A stretch of DNA of 64,000 bases from Rhabditoides inermis. Lineage: Eukaryota; Nematoda; Chromadorea; Rhabditida; Rhabditidae. Below the pieces are notes generated by a model. That model worked only from the letters and a program-made list of their open reading frames with translations, was not told the origin of the DNA and did not search any database. Shown one piece after another: positions 35,966-46,736 of this stretch. The stretch covers positions 148,501 to 212,500 of the forward strand of contig CAWZYM010000435.1 in NCBI GenBank assembly GCA_963966185.1, given 5' to 3'. A program made the translations under genes and the position numbers. Within the stretch, counting starts at the first letter, position 1, and the number at the start of each line of letters is the position of its first letter.

Positions 35966-36436
35966 TAGTGCTAGCGCAACGACGACTCGTGCAAGTATGG
36001 AAAGAAGGAGCGGAGGAGGAGAAGGAGCAGTGGAGAGACGACGGGGAAGCCGAGAACAGAAATAATAGCGTTAATGTCATGTTTTCATTTCGGTATTGTA
36101 TTGTTAAGTTTTGCATTGTATTGTTGCCATGTTGTATATGTATACAAGTTTGTTCCATGATTTGAACTGCTATGACGCGTTTGTATTTCCTTGGTTTTTA
36201 GATAAAGTTGCTTTACCAAGTCTGTGGCAATGAGTGAAAAAGAGCAGGAATAACATGGGGAAATCTTCATGAAAACATTCCAAATTCGGGACAAATTCAG
36301 AACGAATTCAGGTCATTCATAAAGAATTCGGGAAGAGTTCCGATAAACTTCATTTTGTTCGGTGTATGATTTTGTTCTGAATAGAGTTCTGCATTCTTGA
36401 TGAATCTAATATGAATTCATGTGTACACACTCTCTC
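35966..36436. other. No gene recognised
   Basis: An acceptor-like TTTAG at about 35,966 is followed by a 30-codon Arg/Glu-rich open stretch that ends in a stop and has no recognisable match. The rest is AT-rich with repeated GAATTCAGG phrases. Confidence 0.4.
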
Positions 36437-36568
36437 AGAGGTGGAGGTGCCATTCTTCCTGCTGCAACTCGAAGGCTGCACCGGACTCGACTCGGATCCG
36501 CGCGTCCAGCGCTTCAAGACGTTCATCGCGCAGTTTCCAGTGGTGTGTGGGCACAATGCGTTCAATAT

Positions 36569-36700
36569 ATTTTGAAAGTACTTCCAAGTAGTTGGTTTGT
36601 ACTGTTGTCTTAATTGGGCAAAAGGACTGAAATTGTTTATATGGAGACATCTGCAAACAGCCTCTCATTCCCATCCCAGTGCGAAACAGCCAAGTTATAT
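36569..36700 (+). repeat. Single arm of the fold-back family
   Basis: It resembles 31,990-32,120 in the phrases AAGTACTTCCAAGTA, GTTGGTTTGTACTG and GGAGACATCTGCAAACAG. The opposite arm survives only as GTTTGCACATTTGTCTCCAT at about 37,770, after three MITEs. Confidence 0.65.
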
Positions 36701-36775
36701 TAAAGTTATGTGGTTATTTTTCAATTTTTTTCCAATCCGCTTTTGTTGTAACATTATATGCGAAGTCATGTTTAA

Positions 36776-37001
36776 AGGATTTATCCGGACAATCTAATCT
36801 TGCCTGATCTTCAGGTTGGGGTCGTTTTTGTTCTCGTCAATGAAACCTTCTTTTGAAATTGTATGAACGTGGAAAAATTGTTTGTATTTTTACTAACTTT
36901 TCTGCGCAAACATAACTTTAAAACTCGTCTTCATTGAAGAGAACGAAAGCATCCCCATCCTGAAGATCAGGGAATAATACATTGTCCGGATAATACATCC
37001 T
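36776..37001. mobile_element. TTAA MITE a, 226 bp
   Basis: Inverted ends AGGATTTATCCGGACAAT and AGGATGTATTATCCGGACAA are flanked by TTAA at 36,772-36,775 and 37,002-37,005. The right TTAA is shared with the next MITE. Confidence 0.75.
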
Positions 37002-37005
37002 TTAA

Positions 37006-37556
37006 AGGTAGTGTACCCTTTGAATCTGGGTGCATATGTAGATACAACATGTCATTGTTTACAACTCAATGAGTATATTATGATGATGCAAACATATATT
37101 CTGAAACAATTTAGTTTTAAAAAAATATTTGAATATTGGAGTGAGAAATCGAAGAAACTAATAACTTTAAATCAGCTCGGGGGTGTGTGTACAACTGCAC
37201 GAAGTTACACATTTTTTTATTAATTTATTTGCATGTGTTTATATATTGTTTCTTATGTCATTCTTATTTTATATAACATTTCTACTATGTGCTTCTTTTA
37301 CTAAACTGGCGAAAACAGCTGATGGGAAATTACATGCTAAACGCAGTAAGATATGTTGAATGATGTTAAAAATCATAACTCACAACGTTGCGCAAATATG
37401 CGTATCATGTTAAATTAAAATAAAAGTTTGATAGTTTTTAATTTCATTATTTTTTTTTATCACAAACAACCATAAACGACATAAAAATACCTCTAAAAGA
37501 CATAGATAATACATTCGTGATATTTTTTTATATTTGATTCAGAGGGTACACTACCT
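37006..37556. mobile_element. TTAA MITE b, 551 bp
   Basis: The inverted ends are AGGTAGTGTACCCTTTGAAT and its near complement ending at 37,556. The left target is TTAA and the right is TTCA (decayed). It is AT-rich and non-coding. Its ends resemble MITE d at 54,784 (AGGGAGTGTACCCTCTGG). Confidence 0.75.
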
Positions 37557-37759
37557 TTCACGGCCCGGATAGTTGCACAGTCGACAGCGGCCCGGGCGCG
37601 CAGCCGCTCCGCGAACACGCGACGCGCGAAATTACCAGCAAGCGCTAGAGCGCGATAATTTCTCGACTGAAATCGCTACGCGCCCGTTCACTCGCGGTGC
37701 GGCCTGGGCGCGCGCCGCTCTCTCTGTGAGCGCGCTGTGCAACTATCCGAACCGTGCCT
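37557..37759. mobile_element. GC-rich TTAA MITE c
   Basis: Inverted ends CACGGCCCGGATAGTTGCAC and CACGGTTCGGATAGTTGCAC enclose very GC-rich sequence. TTAA follows the right end at 37,760. The left end overlaps the decayed target of MITE b. Confidence 0.6.
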
Positions 37760-37860
37760 TTAAATCCTGTTTGCACATTTGTCTCCATTTAAAGGCACAG
37801 GGGCGTTTAGAATTACCAATGTTAATCAAAATTCACCTTTGAGAACTTGGCAAAACTGAT

Positions 37861-37925
37861 TGCACATAGCGGGAATCGAACCGGCGTCCGTGAACCGTGA
37901 GCGTTACCACAACACTACAACGACA
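37861..37925 (-). tRNA. tRNA-like sequence, probably a pseudogene
   Basis: On the minus strand TAGTGTTGTGGTAACGC resembles an A box and GGTTCGATTCC is a perfect B box, with TTC between them, as in tRNA-Glu. Acceptor and anticodon stems pair poorly, so this is likely a tRNA-derived relic. Confidence 0.4.
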
Positions 37926-38455
37926 TGTCCTGTCGAACTCATATCGACGAGATGCACACAGAGATCAACTTTCAGATAAGCAATTTGGCGCGAAGTTTGA
38001 ATTCGCCTTACCAAACTTCGCACGTGCATATTCTGAGATTACCAGGCTAAAGTCGGCTACAAAATTCTGGGATTGATGTGCATGTTAACCACACAAAATT
38101 ATCAAGAGAGCACTAAACACAGTCCGGCTGAAGCACAATAATGTTTCTTCCGAGAGTATATTTTGCTGACGCATTTCTGGTGTGTGCGGCAACGAAGGAA
38201 ACAGCTGATTTGCACAATTTCGTTGATTTCACTTGTTTTTTTATTCGATATCGTGTTGTATCGTTTTTTTGTTTTTCAGCCATTGAATTTAATGTTTCAC
38301 TCTGTATTCAACTATTCAACAAATACATTCATCAGAAATGTTGCTATTTGCAAAATTATTTCATATTTATGGATTCCTGCAGTATTGGAGTGGGTTTTTT
38401 TTTTGTTTGTTTTGTATGTGTACTTGTATTTGTACAAGTACCGTTTAGAACAGTC

Positions 38456-39722
38456 ATGCGTTTCGACGCAATCAGTGCCAAACGGAGGGCAGATGAAGAA
38501 CGCGCTGAGCAGGTCGCGCGGTGCCAAGCTGCAGTAGCTGAACAACGCGCTATAATGCAGAGACCATTGCCGCAGGTATGCATATATACACATATTCGAA
38601 ATCACATTTGTGTTCTATCTAGGCTGTCACCGTCACTCGCTTGTGTCGGTCGACACCGCTTGGAGTGCGCACCACTCCCCTCTCGCTGCCGTCCCATTTG
38701 CGAGACCACGACTATGTTGCCGTCAAGAAACGTTGTCACAACTGTGAGTGTTTCATCGAACGATTTATATTTCATATTTGATTCAGACCAGACCAGTGTT
38801 TCCGCAACGCTCACTTCTCCCGTCGGATACAGTTCATTGCTTCCAAGTTCTTCACTTCCCGCAAGCGCTGCCGCCGTTGCTGCTCACACATTGTCCACTC
38901 CCCGTTCTATCCCCACTACGAAACAAGGAGTTCGTCAAGGTCAGTGTCAGTATGAAATCAACAATTACGTGTTGTTTCAGGCGCACCAGTTCTTGCCGAG
39001 TTGCCGCCGACGCCTCCCACCACTCCAGATTCTCTCACCCTCTGCCCCGTGTTGTCTGCGCCCGCGCCACGCCCTTCTCTTCCCACGAGAGTCTTCCCGC
39101 ACCGTCTCTCCTCCACAGTGACGAGTAGAGGTGAGATGCGGTTGAAATAATCACAGTATGGTGTCCTCTTTGCAGCATGCACTCTTCCCGGAATCCGCCC
39201 CGGACGTGAACCTGCTCATGTCGTGCTGCGAGAGTGCGAGAAGTCCGTCGAGAACCTTGTGCGTCCTTCCAATCTTCTCACTCGTCGGGGCAGCGATCGA
39301 GTGGAGAGAGAGGCTAGGGTATGTGAGAGTTTCTCTCCAAAAGAGGTGAGCAAGTTGTTTTTATTGTTATATTTTCCCATTTCCCATTTCCCAATCCCAT
39401 TGAGATGGTCTGGGCGACGATGAAGGGAGCGGTGAGGAAGCAGGCCAACTCCAAAATGAAGCTGGCGCAGATCGGGGACCTGGCCCGCAACGTTGTTGCT
39501 TCCTTCGACGCCGAGAAGATCTCCAAGTACATCGACCACGTGCAAGATGTGGAGAACGAGTTTTGGGTGCAGGAGGGGATGCAGCGCACCATGGAGATTC
39601 GAGTTGAGGCGTGGGTGGGGCCGACGGCGAGTGACCTGGAGGACGACGACTCGGACTTTGGAGGGTGGGGAAGCGAAGAGGACCACGTCGACGACTCCGA
39701 CGGAGACGAGGATGAGGAGTAG
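38456..39722 (+). CDS. Gene Y, six exons, unknown 343-residue protein
   Basis: Coding exons are 38,456-38,575, 38,623-38,743, 38,787-38,939, 38,981-39,130, 39,176-39,345 and 39,405-39,722. Phases 0,1,1,1,0 close perfectly to 1,032 bp. The start chosen is the first ATG after a T-rich stretch, with MRFDAISAKRRADEE; an earlier in-frame ATG would add a hydrophobic T-rich translation that I think is leader. Residues 1-40 are a charged helix. Residues 80-180 are Ser/Pro-rich and probably disordered. Residues 180-300 are helical (RECEKSVENLV, AEKISKYIDHVQDVENEFWV). The C-terminus is strongly acidic (DLEDDDSDFGGWG...DGDEDEE). I recognise no family. The gene lies in the last intron of gene C on the same strand. 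Confidence 0.72.
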
Positions 39723-39851
39723 GAGAGTTGGATGTGTCGTGGAGATGTCGTGTCAGCATTGTTCTGTTTGTTGTCATTGTTTTCTTGTTGTTGTGCGACG
39801 TTGATTCGCAGTTGTTACGGGAATTATCATTCCCAATATTTATTGATTGTG

Positions 39852-39857
39852 AATAAA
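39852..39857 (+). terminator. Polyadenylation signal of gene Y
   Basis: AATAAA lies 130 bp after the stop of gene Y in a T-rich 3' region. Confidence 0.6.
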
Positions 39858-40012
39858 CCCGTATTGGTTTGCAGGTGGGGTTGAGAAACATCGGGCAATC
39901 GTCAAGAGAAAGGAGAGGGGATGGTGAAAAACACACAACACAACGACATCCTACTCACACACTGATCGATTTCAGGCATAGCTTGTGCGGACTCTCACTC
40001 AATGCAACCAGT

Positions 40013-40085
40013 GCCCGCATGGCGCAGGCGGTAGAGCGCGCGCCTCGCAATCCAGAGGTCGCGGGTTCAATCTTTAGCGCTCCAT
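40013..40085 (+). tRNA. tRNA-like copy 1, degenerate
   Basis: It has an A box (TGGCGCAGGCGGTAGAGCGC), but the B box is decayed to GGTTCAATCTT. The anticodon-loop-like CTCGCAA would read CGC (Ala), but the stems do not fold into a standard cloverleaf. Confidence 0.45.
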
Positions 40086-40152
40086 TTTGTGCGTTCATCG
40101 GTTAATCGATATGTTCCATGTCATCTGCACACTCTCAATCATTGTATCCAGT

Positions 40153-40225
40153 GCCCGCATGGCTCAGGCGGTAGAGCGCGCGCCTCGCAATCCAGAGGTC
40201 GCGGGTTCGATTCCCTCCAACTAAT
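40153..40225 (+). tRNA. tRNA-like copy 2 with good A and B boxes
   Basis: It sits 140 bp after copy 1 and shares about 60 identical bases. The A box TGGCTCAGGCGG and B box GGTTCGATTCC are intact. The D stem GCTC/GAGC pairs. The 3' acceptor strand does not match GCCCGCA, so it is more likely a tRNA-derived repeat than a working tRNA. Confidence 0.5.
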
Positions 40226-40628
40226 TTTGTGTGAAAAGTATGTTGGCTTGGCACACTGCCAACTGTTGGGTCCAGGGTACCGTAATTCTTACGCACCGCC
40301 CATTCCTGGCCACTTGGAGAGGACTTTAGCGTGATCGCTCTGCGCTATAGACACTCTGGCGTAAGTTCCACAAACACTGCCCACATTGCCGCGAGTTTTG
40401 CTACTGGTGATGGTGATTAGCAAGTTATGATTCGCAAATATGCATTTTGGTTTTTCGTGCTGAAAGTTTATTGGGCGTGGCTTGAGAGTTGAAATGGTTC
40501 GAGCACGTCACAGAGGGAGTGCGCGGGTTCTGTATCTTTGACGAGCCGTGGGAAAAGTAGTTTTGCATTCTAGCGCGCGGAGACATTCAGTACAAACGAG
40601 AGGAATTATGACGTGAACATCGTTCCAG
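40226..40628. other. Intron sequence of gene C, no gene seen
   Basis: Unique-looking sequence with a fragment CATTCTAGCGCGCGG-GACAT-CAGTACAAACGAGAGG that also occurs at about 32,648. No open exon is recognised. Confidence 0.4.
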
Positions 40629-40919
40629 GAGCAGATCGAGGGCAGCTGGTCGGGAGACGGTCGCTGCGTGGTGTATCGTGTATGCGCAGAGGAGAACAGG
40701 GACGCCGACAACAGCGACGTGCTGGTGAGTGTGTGGGAGCGCGAGTCGTGTGGAGGACTCACCGTCGAGTGCTACCGCAGGGGACGCGGTAGTGACAACG
40801 AGATGTACGAGGAGACGTTCGGTTAGTACAACACCGTATATCAATCAGTTGTCAGTTGAAATTATTCAAGCTAAGCTTTCCTTACATGAATAATAACATT
40901 GTTATTGTTACATTGTTGA

Positions 40920-41098
40920 CTAGCGCTCCGGCGCGCTGTCGCGCGCCTCCGCACTAGGTATACAAAAATAGAAAAATAGAAAAATAGTTCGCCTTATTTT
41001 TCCCTTATTTTATGTTTCACAGATGTACACCGCCCCATCTCTTTCTCCTCCACACTGTTCTGTCTACTTTCCATCCTATCTCCCTCCTTCTCCCCCTG

Positions 41099-41144
<46 letters not shown>

Positions 41145-42833
41145 TTTCTCGACACAGTTCTACTCTCCCCTATCTCTCTCTCTCTTCGCCCTCTCCCACT
41201 GTCTCGGTATCTCTTTCTCTCTTTCTCTTTCTCTCTCAGTATTATATTCTCTAGAAACAGTGTTATATTCTCTATTGTCTACTGTCAACTTTCTAGAGAA
41301 ACTACTGTTTTCTTCTGTCTACTTTAACCTCTTCTCACCTCTCCCACTCTCACTCTCACATCTGCAGTAATCACTATCACTGCGACTTTCGAGAGACAGT
41401 TATGTCTACTCTCCCTTCTCTCTCCTTTTTTCTCTCTCCTATTCTCTTTCCCTCCTATTCTCTCTCTTGTATACTTTCACGTCCCGGCTGCGGTGACAAC
41501 AACTTTCTAGAGACAGTACTATGGTACCTTCTGTCTACTCTTCTGTTCTCACATCTGCAGTAGTCACTGCGACTTTCGAGAGACAGTTATGTAAAAAAAA
41601 CTTTTTTAACAGAAAGTACTTCTCTCTTCTCTACTGTCTTCTCTCTCTACTGTCTACTCTCTCATGTTCTAAAAATATAATTTGACCGCCTGTGCTTGCC
41701 AAACCCAAATGACATGTAAGGTGAACTCGATTCTCACCTCACCTCACTTCCACTCGACACTGTACTGCAACGAAAAGCGGAATTTCCGGCTGAATATGTA
41801 CAAGAGTACAAGTAATAAACTTAAAACCTAGTTTCAACTGGAAAAAACAGCAATACATAGTTCTATATTACGTCTACAATGATTTCGAGAAAAGAAGCCG
41901 GCTGGTGCGCCCTAACACATTGTGCGCTTGTGTGAAGGAGTTTGAAACAATTTGAGGTTGATTTTATCGTTATAAAGCACTTTGTATTGACGTTTAAAAA
42001 CATTTTACTTAACTTTCAACCTTCAACTTTTCGTTTTGTCAAAGTTATTCGTTGAAGATAGAAATTTTGTCTTTTTCAACTGACTCAATCCAATATAGTT
42101 ATATTTTAACATATTCCTTTCAAAAAAAGACACAACTGAGTGGATATGGGTCAGTGATTGCGAATGCCAACTATTCGATATCGATCGGTTGACCTGGCGG
42201 CTGGTAGCGAGCAATCCGGTGGGCGCGACCCCAGCAAGTAACGCGCGCTCAGAAAAAGTCTAATACTGTATGAAGACATCGTCCGATCGATTTGAAACTT
42301 TGACAGAAGGGTTTTTTTGCCCATAAAAGCTTAAGTTTACAAATTGAACCCTCTATCTCGTCTGCACGAAAAGTCGATCATATTTGCCATATTTGGTGTC
42401 TTTTCGAAAAAAGAAACCAGTTTCTATAATCTCTTGCACGTAATCTATCTTCTATTCAATTTTTATAGAAATCGAAGATCATGAATTTTGGGTGCATTTT
42501 GGGTACATTCGCTTATTTGGGCATGAAGATGAGGTCACAGTCGGCTGGTATCGCGGCTATCGATTTTTTCTAGGTCGATTCACCTACCCTCCAAATTTCG
42601 TTCTAACTGAAGTATTTTGAAATTTTTCTCCATAGTTAAGAGATTAGGTGATAACTATGATTAGGAGGTCGCTATTGACGAGATATTTGGAATTTTGCGT
42701 TCTCAGGTATTGAAGAAACTTTCTACAGAAAATGAGTAGTTAGAGTAGAGTTTGAAAAGAGATATCTCTCCGGAAGGACAGACAGACAGACAGACAGACA
42801 GACACCATAGTAAATATTAGTATGAAAGGAGGA
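40920..42833 (-). mobile_element. Minus-strand Helitron-like unit, type H4
   Basis: Read on the minus strand it begins TCCTCCTTTCATACTAATAT at 42,833 and ends with the H3-type hairpin and CTAG at 40,920, followed by T. It contains CT tracts, a tandem block with CGACTTTCGAGAGACAGTTA, and a (GACA)n tract at 42,776-42,804. No transposase is visible. Confidence 0.75.
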
Positions 42834-43493
42834 CCCGAGCGGCGCTGGCGCGCCGCTCGGGCTAGGGCCGCCTTCGGCGGCCTCAACTTTTGAACATCAA
42901 AACTGAAATCATCACTCAATTCTAATTTCATAACTAAAATCTGTTCACAAACCTCTATCCTAACTAAGAAGTTCATTACAAGACAGAACGCTAAAAATGA
43001 AGACAATTTAACGTTGTTTACAAATTTGTTTACTTGTCCAAAATTGAAGACAATTTGACGTTGTTTACAATTTTGTTTACTTGTTTACACTTTATGTAAA
43101 CAACATTTTTGAACTCGCCTCTAAGTCTACTACACGTTACACATCTCTAAAACACAGTTTCGGGTTGTTTACACATTTGTTTACTTGTTTACAACATTTG
43201 TAAACAACATTTTTGAACACACCAAGAATGTTACTAAACATTTGATATCTTTAAAACACATTTTCAGGTTGTTTACAAAGTTGTTTACTTGTTTACATCA
43301 CCTGTAAACAACATTTTTGAACTCGTCTCTCGATCTACATCATCTTAGATACCTTCAAAACAAACTTTAAATTTGTTGACAAAGTTGTTTACTTGTTGAC
43401 AAACATGTAAACAACAACATCGCTGACTTGCCTCCAGGTCACGTACCAAGTTTGGACTCTTTGGCATAAAAACTGACCGAGATACAACATTAC
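42834..43493 (-). mobile_element. Inverted H1-like Helitron fragment
   Basis: Minus-strand GTAAACAAGTAAACAA blocks and two GC hairpins (CCCGAGCGGCGCTGG... and GCCGCCTTCGGCGGC) mark the 3' part of an H1-like unit. It abuts the TC head of the next element on the minus strand. The end is CTCGGG rather than CTAG, so the terminator is decayed or variant. Confidence 0.6.
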
Positions 43494-43965
43494 CGGCGCG
43501 CTGTCGCGCGCCTACGCACTAGGTATACGAAAAAGAAAATAGAAGAATAGTTCGTCTTGCATGTTTGATAGTTGATTGTTCTCCAATGACTCTTGCGAAG
43601 TAACATATACTCTGCGCCAGAGCGATAGTTTTCGATCTACCTCGCTTGCAGTTCGAAATACGGTGCCATAACCGTCTGTCTCTCTTGTTTTGCGCGCTAT
43701 TGCCTAGAGCTGACTCTCCGTCTTCCTCTGATCTACCCCACCGCGCGCAACTTATTGCGAGCATGGAACTATACACGCAAGGGTTGTAGTTGAAGTGTTC
43801 AAGTTCTTTGTATTTTGTATATGTAGCTTAATTTTTTTTCTTTTCTAACTATCTCTCCTACTTCTTTTTCACCTATTTTATGTTTCACAGATGTACACCG
43901 CCCCATCTCTTTCTCCTCTACACTGTTCTGTCTACTTTCCATCTCATCTCCCTCCTCTTCCCCCC

Positions 43966-44016
<51 letters not shown>

Positions 44017-46162
44017 TTCTCTCTTTCTCTCTCTCTCTCTCTCTCCTCGAGACAGTTCTACTTTCCCCTATCTCTCCTCTCTCTCTTCTCCCTCTACCAC
44101 TGTCTCCCTATCTCTTTCTCTCTTTCTCTTTCTCTCTCAGTATTATGTTCTCTAGAAACAGTATTATATTCTCTATTGTCTACTCTACTGTCAACTTTCT
44201 AGAGACAATACTAATACTACATATGCTCTTGTTTGTCTACTGCATCTTTTTCTTTCAATGTGACAAAAACTTTCTAGAGACATTACTATGTTTTCTTCTG
44301 TCTACTTCCACCTTTCGTCACCTCTTCCACTCTTACTTTCACATCTGCAGTAATCACTATCACTGCGACTTTCGAAAGACAGTTATGTCTACTCTCCCTT
44401 CTCTCTCCTCTTTTCTCTCTCCTACCTTCTCTCTCTCTCCTCATCTTTCTCTCTCTTGTCTATTCTCACGTCTCCGCATCGGTGACAACAATTTTCTAGA
44501 GACAGTACTATGGCACCTTCTGTCTACTCTTCTACTCTCACGTCTGCAGCAGTCACTGCGACTATGAAGAGACAGTTATGCCTAATCTCCCTCCTTTCTC
44601 CTCCTCCTCCTCTCTCTCTCTCTCTCTCTCTCTCCCTCTCTCTCTCTTGTCCAATTTCACGTCTTCGCAGCGGTGACAACAACATTCTAGAAAAAGTACT
44701 ATGTTACCTTCTGTCTACTATTCTACTCTCACGTCTGCAGCAGTCACTGCGACTTTCGAGAGACAGTTATGCCTACTCTCTCTCTTCCCTCCTTCTCCTC
44801 CCTCCTCTCTCTCTCTTTCTCTCTTTCTCTCTCTCTCTCTTTCTCTGTCTGTCTTTCTCTTGTCTATTCTCACGTCTCTGCATCGGTGACAACAACTTTC
44901 TCTAGACAGTACTATGGCACCTTCTGTCTACTCTTCTATTCTCACATCTGCAGTAGTCACTGCGACTTTCGAGAGACAGTTATGTAAAAACTTTTTTTAA
45001 CAGAAAGTACTAATCTCTTATCTACTGTCTTCTTTCCCTACTGTCTACTCTCTCACGTTCTGAAAATATAATTTGATCGCCTGTGCTTGCCAAATGACAT
45101 GTAAGGTGAACTCGATTCTCACCTCACCTCACTTCCACTCGACACTGTACTGCATCGAAAAGCGGAATTTCAGGCTGAATATGTACAAGAGTACAAGTAA
45201 TAAACTCAAAACTAAGTTTCAACTAAAAAAAAGAAGCAGTACATAGTTCTATATTACGTCTACAATGACTTCGAGAAAAAAACCCGGCTGGCGCGCCCTA
45301 ACACGTTGTGCGCACGTGTGAAGGAGCTTGAAACAGTTTGAGGTTGATTTGATCGTTAGAAAGCACTATCTATTGACGTCTCGAAACATTTTACTTAACT
45401 TTCAACCTTCAACTTTTCGTTTTGTCAAAGTTATTCGTTGAAGATAGAAATTTTGTCTTTTTTCCACTGACTCAATCCATTATTGTTATATTTAGACATA
45501 TTCCTATCAAAAAAGACACAACTGAGTGGATAAGGGTCAGTGATTGCAAATGCCAACTATTCGATATCGATCGGTTGACCTGGCAGCTGGTAGCGAGCAA
45601 TCCGGTGGGCGCGACCCCAGCAAGTAACGCGCGCTCAGAAAATGTCTAATACTGTATGAAGACAAAGTCCGATCGATCTGAAACTTTGACAGAAGGGCTT
45701 TTTTGCCCATAAAAGCTTAAGTTTACAAATTGGACCCTCTATCTCGTCTGTACGAAAAGTCGATCATATTCGCCATATTTGGTGACTTTTCAAAAAAGGA
45801 AACAAGTTTCTATAATCTATTATACGTAATCTTTCTTCTATTTAATTTTTATAGAAATCGAAGATCATGAATTTTGGGTGCATTTTGGGTACATTCGCCT
45901 ATTTGGGCATGAAGATGAGGTCACAGTCGGCTGGTATCGCGGCTATCGACTTTTTCTAGGTCTATTTACCTACTCTCCAAGTTTGGTTCTCATTGAAGTA
46001 TTTTGAAATTTTTCTCCATAGTTAAGAGATTAGGTGATAACTATGATTAGGAGATCGCTATTGACGAGATATTTGGAATTTTGCGTTCTCAGGTATTGAA
46101 GAAACTTTCTAGAAAAAATGAGTAGTTAGAGTAGACTTTGAAAAGAGATATCTCTCCGGAAG

Positions 46163-46194
<32 letters not shown>

Positions 46195-46223
46195 CCATAG
46201 TAAATATTAGTATGAAAGGGGGA
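43494..46223 (-). mobile_element. Minus-strand Helitron-like unit, type H4, 3'-truncated
   Basis: The head is at 46,223 (TCCCCCTTTCATACTAATAT). The body is parallel to 40,920-42,833. The tail begins inside the hairpin at 43,494 and lacks the final CTAG. It is longer than its sister because of extra CT-rich and CACGTCTGCAGCAGTCACTG tandem units at 44,340-44,980. Confidence 0.72.
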
Positions 46224-46264
46224 CTCCTAGAGTGGGTGAGTGGCGGCAGTGGAGAGGTGCCCGG

Positions 46265-46357
46265 CTAGTACTTGAACTGGTAGATGACACGGTCGGCCGC
46301 GTCGCGAGTCGCGCGAACCCGACGAAGAACAACGTCGTTGTGCAGGTCGCGAGTCGC
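46265..46357 (-). CDS. Terminal exon of an unidentified gene
   Basis: A TTTCTAG acceptor is followed by 30 codons and TAG: DLHNDVVLRRVRATRDAAD then RVIYQFKY. The phase is 0. It is high-complexity and protein-like, unlike the plus-strand frame over the same bases. I cannot name the protein. Upstream exons on the minus strand would lie beyond 46,360, where I see only CT repeats and the palindrome arm. Confidence 0.45.
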   Translation of the reverse strand, partial: ATRDLHNDVVLRRVRATRDAADRVIYQFKY

Positions 46358-46736
46358 CTAGAAAGTATCTCTGTCCCCTCTATCCCTCTCTCTCTCTCTC
46401 TCTCTCACTCTCTCTCTTTCTTTCTTTCTTTCTTTCTCTCTCTCTCTCATCACCCTTCCTCTCTCCATTCACTCACCCTCGCTCCGTCAAATGAGTCATC
46501 GAGTCACAAGTCGGGTGTCACTGTTGTGGTTACTTGGCCCTGCCCCTCTCGCCTAGCGCGCATTTCGTATTGATTGGTGATGCCGCGGCCGCTTTTCGGC
46601 GCAGCGATTTTGTTTGTATAAGTTTTGTGTTTGTGTTTACAATTGCATGATGCGTTTTCCTTCAACCTTCACATCTAAAACTGCGCTTGACGGTCGTAGC
46701 AAGTCCCATTTTCACTGTTCTCTTCTCACTCATCAG

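Larger units (their letters stand above)
35346..40826 (+). pseudogene. F-box-type family gene C, 5'-truncated
   Basis: Three exons match genes A and B. The first ends at 35,411 (start uncertain; KTAYTLVATVCTHVEFQ aligns with KAFLALVRILATDMCDHL of A). The second is 36,441-36,542 (34 residues, FFLLQLEGC...SDPRVQRF, close to FLLQLENC...SDPRYQRF of B). The terminal exon is 40,629-40,826 (65 residues plus stop, VVYRVC...VWERES...LTVECYRRG). Splice sites and phase 0 agree with B, and the three middle exons of A are also absent. The F-box exons are missing, because the gene runs straight into the Helitron array at 35,264. The last intron is 4.1 kb and holds MITEs and gene Y. It is probably a relic, though the remaining exons are open. 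Confidence 0.65.

Noticed and set aside
38141..39121. 326-codon continuous frame over gene Y
   Set aside because: It runs through introns of the spliced model. Only the part from 38,456 is used, and GT-AG joins give a better closing frame.
39367..39936. 189-codon and 156-codon minus-strand frames
   Set aside because: They are shadows of the acidic last exon of gene Y in GC-rich coding DNA.
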